Shown: positions 29,993 to 37,007 of the stretch, in pieces
How positions within the stretch are numbered: position 1 is the stretch's first letter
How the letters are laid out: each line of letters begins with the position of its first letter
Assembly (NCBI RefSeq): GCF_902706195.1
Contig: NZ_CACSJO010000001.1
Location: 1-64,000, forward strand
Source: Novosphingobium sp. 18050
GTDB taxonomy: Bacteria; Pseudomonadota; Alphaproteobacteria; Sphingomonadales; Sphingomonadaceae
Length of the DNA: 64,000 bases
Reading direction: 5' to 3'
Notes under the pieces: model-generated
What the model saw: only the letters and a program-made list of their open reading frames with translations
The model's database searches: none
Told to the model about the DNA's origin: nothing
Position numbers and translations under genes: made by a program

Positions 29993-30418
29993 ATGTTCCG
30001 CAAGACACTACTCGCTCTTTCACTCACCACGGCCGCTACCATCGGCCTGAGCGCGCCGGCTCACGCGACCTGGAGCTCGGGACACAAGCATGCATGTGGC
30101 TGCGGCCACAGCTCGGGCAAGAAGCTCTGCAACTCCACCTCGACCAGCAGCAGCACCTCGGGTGGCACCACGACCACGTCGACCTCCGGCGGTACGACCA
30201 CGACCTCGACCTCGGGCGGCACCACGACGTCGACTTCGGGCGGCACTTCGACTTCCGGCGGCACCACCACCTCAGGCGGCACGACGACTTCGACTTCGGG
30301 TGGCAGCAGCGGCGGTTCGTCCGGCGGCACTGCCGTTCCCGAGCCCGGCATGCTGGGCATGCTTGGTGCCGGCCTCCTCGGCCTGGCCTATGCGCGCCGG
30401 CGCAAGCCTCGCATCTGA
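29993..30418 (+). CDS. PEP-CTERM sorting-domain protein, Ser/Thr/Gly-rich
   Basis: A 141-aa exported protein with three parts. A signal peptide ends near residue 26 (APAHAT). The middle is a low-complexity Ser/Thr/Gly region built from repeats of STSGGTTT, about residues 50-108. The C-terminus has the sorting signal VPEPGMLGMLGAGLLG followed by an Arg/Lys tail (YARRRKPR). PEP-CTERM proteins are processed by exosortase and usually join biofilm or surface matrices; the Ser/Thr-rich stalk suggests O-glycosylation (inference). Cysteines near residues 35-46 could be structural. No exosortase gene lies in this window. Expression appears to depend on sigma-54. Confidence 0.9.
   Translation: MFRKTLLALSLTTAATIGLSAPAHATWSSGHKHACGCGHSSGKKLCNSTSTSSSTSGGTTTTSTSGGTTTTSTSGGTTTSTSGGTSTSGGTTTSGGTTTSTSGGSSGGSSGGTAVPEPGMLGMLGAGLLGLAYARRRKPRI
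30142..30310 (+). repeat. Imperfect tandem repeat encoding the Ser/Thr/Gly stalk
   Basis: Tandem, imperfect units of the type TCGGGCGGCACCACGAC recur about eight times. They encode the low-complexity region of the PEP-CTERM protein. This is an in-frame coding repeat, and its copy number may vary between strains. Confidence 0.7.
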
Positions 30419-30498
30419 GCCTTTGTCATCCCGCATGCGACCGCACTTGGCACAAGTGCGGCCTGCAGCAATCAGGGATGACCGTGTCAATGAACGGC

Positions 30499-30541
30499 AA
30501 AGCCGCTACCGGATTCACCTGGCAGCGGCTTTCGCCTTTTT
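30499..30541 (+). terminator. Terminator downstream of the PEP-CTERM gene
   Basis: A 9-bp stem (AAAGCCGCT / AGCGGCTTT) with a 16-nt loop is followed by CGCCTTTTT. It overlaps the last coding bases of the convergent TPR lipoprotein gene. Confidence 0.7.
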
Positions 30542-32038
30542 GAGTTCACGCGCGATGTCGCGGCTGCGCGGATCGACCAGTGCCGCCGCCTCCAGCAGCC
30601 GCCGCGCCTCGCCAAGATCCTTGCCAGCCGCCACGCGCACGCTCCCCGCCATGTAGAGATAATCCGCATTGTCCCGGTCAAGCGCGAGCGCCCGGTCGGC
30701 ATGGGCGATGGCCGTAGCAGAGTCCCCCATCCGGCTATTCGCCAAAGCGAGCCGCCTCAACACTTCAGGGTCCCCACCCCGCTGCAACAAGCGGGTGTAG
30801 ACGGACACGGCCGTGTTCCAATCCTGCCCGGCCATCGCACCCTCACCCTGATCGATCAGCGCCATGGTCGCCTTGAGCCGGGCCGGATCGAGCCGCACCT
30901 GAAGCTCTGCCGCCTCCGGCGCACCGACCATTCGCGCAGCCTTTTCCGCCCGTTCCAGTACTTCCGGCCGGGCCAGAGTGGTGGCGGCAAGCGGCCCCAG
31001 CGTCGACCAGGCGCGCCTTGCATCTCCGGTCGCCAGTTGCGCCTCGCCCAGCATGAGCCGCGCGTAAGGATTACCCGGAAGCAGCAGGACCGCGCGGCGG
31101 AAGATCACGCGGGCCTGTTCAGGGTGGTTCAGACGCAGCAGCGCCTCACCATAGGTCATACTTAGTGCCGATCCGGGCGGGAGACTGGATTCACGCGCCT
31201 GCAGCGCGTCCCTGATCTGTTCCCACTCGCCCTTTTCGGACAATAGCTGGAAGCGCAGTTCGTCCACTTCCGGGTCGTCCGGCGCGATCTTCCCGGCCTG
31301 TTCAACCAGCGCCGATGCCTCGTCTACGCGGCCAGCCGTATCCTGCAGATTGGCCAGCGCAAGAAACGGCGGAACCCTGCCGGGAAAAGCCTCGGTCACC
31401 TTGCGATAAGCAGCAATCGCCGCATCGTCCCGCCCTTGCGCAGCGGCCAGGTCGCCCGCCAGAACCAGCGCCTCATATGACCGGGGCGCCAACACCTGCA
31501 TCCGCCTGAGCACATAGGCGGCGCGGGTCAGGTCGCCGTTAAGCAGCAGATAACGCGCGTAAGACGAGGCGAGGCGAATGTCGCCGCCGCCCGCCATACC
31601 CTTCTCGAATGCATCGCGCGCCGCCATGTCCTCACCCAACGCCAGCTGCGATTCGGCACGTATGCGCCAGCCGTCGACGCTGCTATCCGCGCCAATAAGG
31701 GCCAGTGCCTGTTGCGGCGCCTGCCGCAGCAGTGCCAGCTGCGCCTTCATCCGCGCCACTGCGGGGCCTTCTCCGCCAGCCCGTTCGAGCCGCCGCAGCG
31801 CCCCTTCCGCGCCATCAGGGTCACCCAGACGCAAATGAGTTTCGACCAGCAGCGCCAGCATCTCGCTGTTTCCGGGCCGCTCGCCCAGCGCCGAACCGAG
31901 CGCGATGCGCGCCTCCTGATAGTTCTCTGCAGCGAAATCCTCGCGCGCCTTGGCGAACAGAACCTCGGGGCTTTCCCCGCAGGCCGTCACCGCAAGCAGG
32001 ACTGCAAGCGGCAGGGCGAGATGGATGGAGGGTTTCAT
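30515..32038 (-). CDS. Tetratricopeptide-repeat lipoprotein
   Basis: A 507-aa lipoprotein. A signal peptide ends at a lipobox (LLAVTAC, Cys at 20). The rest is a series of TPR-like helix pairs, for example AREDFAAENYQEARIALGSAL and later NYARLMLGEAQLATGD-type units to the C-terminus. Proteins like this occur beside PEP-CTERM/exosortase loci as PrsT-type TPR lipoproteins, which are usually longer (around 900 aa), so this may be a shorter relative or a general envelope scaffold. It converges with the PEP-CTERM gene, which supports a link but does not prove it. Confidence 0.8.
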   Translation of the reverse strand: MKPSIHLALPLAVLLAVTACGESPEVLFAKAREDFAAENYQEARIALGSALGERPGNSEMLALLVETHLRLGDPDGAEGALRRLERAGGEGPAVARMKAQLALLRQAPQQALALIGADSSVDGWRIRAESQLALGEDMAARDAFEKGMAGGGDIRLASSYARYLLLNGDLTRAAYVLRRMQVLAPRSYEALVLAGDLAAAQGRDDAAIAAYRKVTEAFPGRVPPFLALANLQDTAGRVDEASALVEQAGKIAPDDPEVDELRFQLLSEKGEWEQIRDALQARESSLPPGSALSMTYGEALLRLNHPEQARVIFRRAVLLLPGNPYARLMLGEAQLATGDARRAWSTLGPLAATTLARPEVLERAEKAARMVGAPEAAELQVRLDPARLKATMALIDQGEGAMAGQDWNTAVSVYTRLLQRGGDPEVLRRLALANSRMGDSATAIAHADRALALDRDNADYLYMAGSVRVAAGKDLGEARRLLEAAALVDPRSRDIARELKKAKAAAR

Positions 32039-32195
32039 CCTGCCGAACTAGGGGCAATGCCTGAAATTTCCGTCAACCGGCCCCTCATTGCAGGCGATCT
32101 TTCGCGGCGAACTGGTCAAGTCAGGGCAGCAGCGCTATGGGCGCGGCAACATAGCATCGCTAACGGTGCGCCATAGTTTGTATTCGGAGTTATCG

Positions 32196-33296
32196 ATGGG
32201 TTTTCGTTGCGGGATCGTGGGCCTTCCCAATGTCGGCAAGTCGACGTTGTTCAATGCGCTGACCGAGACGCAGGCGGCGCAGGCGGCCAATTATCCGTTC
32301 TGCACGATCGAGCCGAACGTCGGCCAGGTGGGCGTGCCCGACCCGCGCCTCGACAAACTGGCGGCGATCGCCGGTTCGGCCAAGATCATCCCCACCCAGC
32401 TGTCGTTTGTCGACATCGCAGGGCTGGTGCGCGGCGCCTCTAAGGGTGAAGGCCTGGGCAACCAGTTCCTCGGCAACATCCGCGAAGTCGATGCGATCAT
32501 CCACGTCCTGCGCTGCTTCGAGAACGACGACATCCAGCACGTCGACAACAAGATCGACCCCATCGCCGACGCCGAAACGGTCGAGACCGAGCTGCTGCTC
32601 TCCGACCTCGAAAGCCTCGAGAAGCGCGTCCCCGCGGCCCAGAAAAAGGCCACCCAGGGCGACAAGGAAGCCAAGATTGCCGCTTCCGTGCTGGGCCAGG
32701 CGCTGGACCTGTTGCGCGAAGGCAAGCCCGCCCGCCTGACCAAGCCCAAGGACGAGGACGAGGAGCGCGTCTTCAACCAGGCCCAGCTAATCACCGCCAA
32801 GCCGGTGCTCTACGTCTGCAACGTCGAGGAAGAAGCCGCGTCGGAAGGCAATGCCTTCTCCGCGCGCGTGTTCGAGAAGGCTGCGGCAGAGGGCGCCAGC
32901 GCCGTCATCGTCTCGGCTGCGATCGAATCCGAGCTGACCGGCATGGAGATGGACGACCGGCTGGTCTTCCTTGAGGAAATGGGCCTGCAGGAAGCAGGGC
33001 TCGCCCGCATCATCCGCGCTGGCTACGAACTGCTCGAACTGCTGACGTTCTTCACCGTCGGCCCCAAGGAAGCGCGCGCCTGGACCGTGCACAAGGGCGC
33101 CAAGGCACCTGAAGCCGCCGGCACGATCCACTCCGACATGCAGCGAGGTTTCATCCGCGCCGAAACCATCGCCTTCGACGACTTCGTTTCGCTGAACGGC
33201 GAGGCCGCCGCCAAGGAAGCCGGCAAGCTGCGTCAGGAAGGCAAGGAATACGTCATCCACGACGGCGACGTGCTGCACTTCAAGTTCAACGTCTGA
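32196..33296 (+). CDS. ychF: Redox-regulated ATPase/GTPase YchF
   Basis: A 366-aa OBG-family P-loop NTPase that hydrolyses ATP preferentially and associates with ribosomes and antioxidant responses. The G1 motif GLPNVGKSTLFNALT begins near residue 8, G3 is DIAGLVRGASKGEGLG, and the C-terminal TGS-like domain has FFTVGPKEARAW and ends HDGDVLHFKFNV. ATG 32196 gives the family N-terminus MGFRCGIVG; upstream in-frame sequence from 32088 is not conserved in style. Confidence 0.97.
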   Translation: MGFRCGIVGLPNVGKSTLFNALTETQAAQAANYPFCTIEPNVGQVGVPDPRLDKLAAIAGSAKIIPTQLSFVDIAGLVRGASKGEGLGNQFLGNIREVDAIIHVLRCFENDDIQHVDNKIDPIADAETVETELLLSDLESLEKRVPAAQKKATQGDKEAKIAASVLGQALDLLREGKPARLTKPKDEDEERVFNQAQLITAKPVLYVCNVEEEAASEGNAFSARVFEKAAAEGASAVIVSAAIESELTGMEMDDRLVFLEEMGLQEAGLARIIRAGYELLELLTFFTVGPKEARAWTVHKGAKAPEAAGTIHSDMQRGFIRAETIAFDDFVSLNGEAAAKEAGKLRQEGKEYVIHDGDVLHFKFNV

Positions 33297-33659
33297 CGAT
33301 AAGCGCGGGCCGCCCTCTTCGCAGGAGGTCAGTCCGCGCAATTACCTTGCACATGACGATGGACCGGATCGACATGAACGGGCCGGTAATGCGGCGCCGG
33401 CATTGAGGGGTAATTCCCGAGATCCATCACTCGAGGCGCCGGGCGCTCCGTTTCTTGCTGCCTCCATGACACCCAGGCGAAAAGCTGCTGGATCGTCAAC
33501 GCAGTGCGCAACGCTCGTTATGTTTTTGCGGCCTTGCTTAATCGACCGCCTCAGGTCGAAGATGACGTTCGGCCAAGCGGCGAGTGCCATGTTCTGAATG
33601 TCCACAGCTGGGCGTGTACCGACAGCCCGCGTTCGTCCAAGGATGGTGGGAAGCGGACG
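33297..33659. other. Intergenic stretch without a supported gene
   Basis: About 360 bases after ychF hold only weak short frames. The best is a 60-codon TTG-initiated minus-strand ORF at 33329-33511, with plausible codon use (region around YPSMPAPHYRPV), but a stop codon lies three codons upstream and there is no ribosome-binding site. It may be the remnant of a gene. I call no gene here. Confidence 0.4.
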
Positions 33660-33938
33660 CTATTGCACGCAGGCGTGCTCATCGATTTCGAGAGCAACAC
33701 CACGCGTGATGCCGTGAACTGTGTCGCCAATGCGACACTTGAGGCGAGCCCGCAAAACGGGCTTGCTGCCCATCGCTCCATCCCGACTTCTAGCAGTGAC
33801 AACTACTTGATCTGCATTCCACTTCGGATTCGCGTGCTCAGCGATGCTCACCACAACCACAGAAACCTGTTTTTCAGGCTGTTGGGAGCAGGCAGTTAGG
33901 ACCGCGGCCATTATTAATGTGAGATGCGCTCGCTTCAT
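33660..33938 (-). CDS. Small putative lipoprotein
   Basis: A 92-aa protein with a lipobox in its first 17 residues (MAAVLTAC, Cys at 17). The rest has SVVVVSIAEHANPKW and ends DEHACVQ. ATG 33938 is preceded by AGGAT six bases upstream. I do not recognise the family; similarity to neighbouring small secreted proteins is not obvious. The lower GC and isolation suggest an accessory gene. Confidence 0.6.
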   Translation of the reverse strand: MKRAHLTLIMAAVLTACSQQPEKQVSVVVVSIAEHANPKWNADQVVVTARSRDGAMGSKPVLRARLKCRIGDTVHGITRGVALEIDEHACVQ

Positions 33939-34149
33939 ATCCTAAGGTGGCCGCTCGGTTTAATGTCCGCAAGGGGGCGCGTGCCGACGAGCAGCTTGCG
34001 TCTAACAAGGGTGGTCAGCAGACGGGCAGCTATTTGCCCACCCTAGCCGGAAAGCCGGCGTTCCAAAATCGGTCGCGAACAGCATTTAACCGACATTCCT
34101 TGCTTCGTTGCTCCCCCGTTCTAATAGAAGCGGAAATTAGGGGAATTTG

Positions 34150-34686
34150 ATGTTCGAGAAGCTATGTTGTGCCGTCGCGGTTCTGCTCGCCGCGTCGTCT
34201 GCGGCACATTCTGCGGAGCCGGGCTCCACGCCAGTTCCGGCGCCGGTCATCGCCCTCAAGGGTTGCTGGGAAGGTAGCGGCGAGGTGATGAACAAACCTG
34301 TCACCATCGCTATCCTCGCAAAGCCAATCGTTCAAGAAGCAATGTTGGCTCTCGATGTTGAAAGCAGCGCCGTAGCCGATGTCAAAGATCACTACTCGGC
34401 TCACCTGATATTTGGCGGAGCTAGCAGGCAGCCGGGGAAAACGGCAGATCAGATCGTTGGATATTGGGCAGACAGCTTCGGAGGTGGCTTCGCCGCTTCG
34501 GGGCAGGGCGAAATCAGCTTCGATGGGTTCAACGTCACCTACCAGTATCCCGACGACGCGTTCGTGAACCGTTGGCACCTCTCGGGAAACCACCTCATGT
34601 GGCAGATCGTAGCGCGGGACGGAAACAACGTTGAGAAGCCATTCGCAAGTTATTCGCTTCATAGGGTGGCGTGTCGACTGCGGTAG
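34150..34686 (+). CDS. Secreted protein of unknown function (DUF1579-like fold possible)
   Basis: A 178-aa exported protein with a signal peptide of about 22 residues (AHSAE). The body begins LKGCWEGSGEVMNKPVTIAI and continues with aromatic strand-like segments, FGGASRQP and GYWADSFGGGF, ending RVACRLR. The opening GCWEGSGE and beta-rich pattern recall lipocalin-like or DUF1579-type domains, but I cannot name the family. ATG 34150 follows AGGGGAA; an in-frame TTG three bases upstream is less likely. Confidence 0.6.
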   Translation: MFEKLCCAVAVLLAASSAAHSAEPGSTPVPAPVIALKGCWEGSGEVMNKPVTIAILAKPIVQEAMLALDVESSAVADVKDHYSAHLIFGGASRQPGKTADQIVGYWADSFGGGFAASGQGEISFDGFNVTYQYPDDAFVNRWHLSGNHLMWQIVARDGNNVEKPFASYSLHRVACRLR

Positions 34687-34916
34687 CTCCCCGCTGCGTC
34701 AGGCACGTCTACTTACGGGCTTAGCGCTGGGGGGCACTTATGGCGCAAAGGGGGCGGAACCGGAAAGTCCGGTATCAGTCGGACAATCCAGTTACCGGAC
34801 ATAACTGCTTTCGGACTGGCAGCCCGCATGGCCTAAAATGAGGCGCCTACGGCGGTAGCTTATATTCAACTATCCGTTGCTTCACTAACAATGGCGCAGT
34901 GCCTCGTTTCAAGCCG

Positions 34917-35180
34917 CTACGCTTGCGGATCGTTCGCTTCAGAGCCGACGGCTGCAGCTATGTGTCCTTCCGCTTGCGTCGCTTCGACGATAAGCAGGCG
35001 CAGTGCTTTCGCGGTGTCTTCCAGAAGACGGGGGCTCAATGGCAGATCACCATTGATGAAGCGCCGGATGGCCCGCTCGTCTATGCCGAGCCGCCGCGAG
35101 GAAGCGGTAGTGCCGCCAAAAACCTGGATGCAATGGGCAAAGTGGTCACGCCAATCCTGGCTTGTGAATGACGCGGTCAT
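34917..35180 (-). CDS. Small helix-turn-helix protein
   Basis: An 87-aa protein. Residues 22-60 contain an HTH-like pattern: FGGTTASSRRLGIDERAIRRFINGDLPLSPRLLEDTAKAL, shown here as family-like XRE or antitoxin-type helices (alternation A/S-R-R-L-G then R-F-I-N-G). ATG 35180 has GGAAGAAG upstream and is favoured over the longer frame to 35354. No toxin partner is visible, so I do not call it an antitoxin. It might regulate a neighbouring small gene. Confidence 0.6.
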   Translation of the reverse strand: MTASFTSQDWRDHFAHCIQVFGGTTASSRRLGIDERAIRRFINGDLPLSPRLLEDTAKALRLLIVEATQAEGHIAAAVGSEANDPQA

Positions 35181-35290
35181 ATTTCTTCTTCCATCCCTGT
35201 GGGCGATGATACGATATATTGCGCCTGCGACGATAGGGACGCGCTCGTCAATCCCCGAATTAACGCTGAGAACGAGGTACATGCTGCCCA

Positions 35291-35698
35291 TCAGGCCTGC
35301 TTTTCCTCGAAAGCCTCGATGATCGGGCAAGGTCCGGCCTTGCCGCCCGCACATTCACGCGCCAGCCGCCGCAGCGACTGACGGGCGCGCTCCAACGCTG
35401 CGATCTCGCTGTCGAGGTGAGCAAGCCGCGCCTGCGCCATCTCACGCGCCCGAACACGGTCGTCGCTGGCATCCAGACCAAGCAGTTCGGCGATCTCGTC
35501 GAGAATGAACCCCGCCGCCTTGGCCGCGCGGATGAAGCCGAGCCTGCGCACATCGTCGTCTGCGTAATGGCGCTGCCCCTTGGCCGCGCCGATTCCCCCG
35601 GGCCGGGGATCGCGCAGCAATCCCTTGCGCTGGTAGAACCGCACTGTCTCCACGCCGACGCCGCCGCTGCGGGCCAGTTCCGAAATTGTCAGGGCCAT
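35291..35698 (-). CDS. MerR family transcriptional regulator
   Basis: A 135-aa MerR-type activator: N-terminal winged HTH (ISELARSGGVGVETVRFYQRKGLL), a second wing with GQRHYADDDVRRL, a coiled dimerisation helix, and a C-terminal metal/thiol-type loop with two cysteines eight residues apart (ECAGGKAGPCP). Mercury-responsive MerR proteins use a third cysteine near residue 82, which is absent here, so the inducer is not necessarily mercury. It is divergent from a glutaredoxin-MauE fusion and almost certainly controls it through the palindrome at 35707-35722. Its ATG lies directly beside that operator. Confidence 0.88.
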   Translation of the reverse strand: MALTISELARSGGVGVETVRFYQRKGLLRDPRPGGIGAAKGQRHYADDDVRRLGFIRAAKAAGFILDEIAELLGLDASDDRVRAREMAQARLAHLDSEIAALERARQSLRRLARECAGGKAGPCPIIEAFEEKQA

Positions 35699-35700
35699 GC

Positions 35701-35732
35701 TTGACTCCGTACCATGGTACGGGAGCTATAAG
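35701..35732 (+). promoter_or_regulatory. MerR-type promoter-operator for the glutaredoxin-MauE gene
   Basis: -35 TTGACT (35701-35706) and -10 TATAAG (35727-35732) are separated by 20 bp, the long spacing that MerR family activators realign. A perfect 16-bp palindrome, CCGTACCA / TGGTACGG, at 35707-35722 sits in the spacer. Transcription would start within a few bases of ATG 35740, so the mRNA is predicted to be leaderless or nearly so. Confidence 0.8.
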
Positions 35733-35739
35733 CTCATCC

Positions 35740-36507
35740 ATGACAAACGACCACTCCTCGAAACCGATCGCCGTTCTCCACCGGATGGTCTTCGAAAAGC
35801 ACGTCTGCCCCTGGGGCGTGAAGTCGAAATACCTGCTCGAAAAACGCGGCTACAAGGTCGAGGATCACTGGCTGACCAATCGCGAGGAAACCGACGCCTT
35901 CAAGGCCGGCCACGGCGTTGCCACCACGCCGCAGACCTTCATCGGCGGCAAGCGGATCGGCGGCTACACCGAACTGCAGACTCATTTCGGGCTCAAGGTC
36001 CCCGATCCGAAAGCGAAGACCTATCGCCCGGTACTAGCCGTCTTTGCCACCGGCGCCGGGCTGGCGATGGCGGTTAGCTGGGCGGCCTACGGCACACCCT
36101 TCACGCTGCGCGCACTGGAATGGTTCGTGTCGATGACGATGATGCTGCTGGCCATGCTGAAGCTGCAGGACATCGAGCAGTTCTCGACTATGTTCCTCGG
36201 TTACGATCTGCTGGCCAGGCGCATGGTCCCTTACGCCTATGCCTATCCAATCCTCGAATGGACGACCGGGGCGCTGATGACCGCGCATGTCCTGCCTTGG
36301 ATATCGATCCCCGTGGGCCTGTTCATCGGCATTATCGGCGCGGTCTCGGTATTCTACGCCGTATATGTCCAGAAGCGCGAGCTGAAGTGCGCCTGCGTCG
36401 GCGGATCGGGCAACGTGCCGCTGGGCTTCGTTTCTCTAACCGAGAACCTGTTCATGGTCGGCATGGCGCTATGGATGACAACGCAGATGCCTGCGGGGAT
36501 GGCCTAA
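35740..36507 (+). CDS. Glutaredoxin domain fused to MauE/DoxX-like redox membrane protein
   Basis: A 255-aa fusion. Residues 1-85 form a glutaredoxin domain with the single-thiol-like active site CPWG (Cys 23) and the cis-proline loop ATTPQTF. Residues 90-255 form four membrane helices of the MauE/DoxX type, with a conserved CACVGG loop that supplies another redox-active thiol pair. Such fusions could pass electrons from cytosolic glutathione to the periplasm (inference). Expression is probably induced through the divergent MerR regulator. No metal resistance genes such as merA or merT are nearby, so oxidative or thiol stress is as likely as a metal. Confidence 0.85.
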   Translation: MTNDHSSKPIAVLHRMVFEKHVCPWGVKSKYLLEKRGYKVEDHWLTNREETDAFKAGHGVATTPQTFIGGKRIGGYTELQTHFGLKVPDPKAKTYRPVLAVFATGAGLAMAVSWAAYGTPFTLRALEWFVSMTMMLLAMLKLQDIEQFSTMFLGYDLLARRMVPYAYAYPILEWTTGALMTAHVLPWISIPVGLFIGIIGAVSVFYAVYVQKRELKCACVGGSGNVPLGFVSLTENLFMVGMALWMTTQMPAGMA

Positions 36508-37007
36508 CTGCGGCAGGTCATCGTGCCATCGGCCCGGAAAGCCACCCGCTCCTGTGCGTCGTGTATGATCAGGCGGGCCGGCCAGTTGAGGTCGTTCCCG
36601 CCGGTTCCCGCGTCGGGCAGGCGCACGAGGTCAATCCAGCTAGACAGCCCGACGTAAGTGGAGCGCGCGCCGCCCGGCAGGTCCGCGCTGACGTCCTTGG
36701 CGGAGAACCGCTTGAGGTCAGCGCCCACCCGCATGAACCCCTCGTCCTTGCCGGCGATGAACAGAGGGTCTGCGGCTTTGTTGGCGCCCTGCCCCTTGCG
36801 GAAGGAGCAACCCGGCTTGTCGAGGCCGTAGCGTTCGATATCCTCGCCGGTAATGGCGATGGGGAGGATCGGCTTGAACGGCGCCTTGCTCATCTTCTCG
36901 ACCATCGCCACGTCGCGGGCGTCCTCGGACGCCTCCTGCGCCGGATTTTCTTTCCCGCAACCCGCCAGAAACGCGAGTGCCGCCAATACCACCACCGTCT
37001 TTTGCAT
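36504..37007 (-). CDS. Small lipoprotein of unknown function
   Basis: A 167-aa protein with a signal peptide and lipobox (FLAGC, Cys at 17). A central segment ITGEDIERYGLDKPGCSF and a repeated charged region follow. The last strand ends with FRADGTMTCRS. I do not recognise the family. ATG 37007 shares one base with the mutL stop (TGATG), so translation is likely coupled to mutL; GTG 37010 is an alternative. Its 3' end overlaps the stop of the convergent MauE gene by four bases. Confidence 0.7.
   Translation of the reverse strand: MQKTVVVLAALAFLAGCGKENPAQEASEDARDVAMVEKMSKAPFKPILPIAITGEDIERYGLDKPGCSFRKGQGANKAADPLFIAGKDEGFMRVGADLKRFSAKDVSADLPGGARSTYVGLSSWIDLVRLPDAGTGGNDLNWPARLIIHDAQERVAFRADGTMTCRS

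Noticed and set aside
30142..30310. Short tandem repeats as a CRISPR or minisatellite
   Set aside because: They are an in-frame Ser/Thr/Gly repeat inside a PEP-CTERM protein gene.
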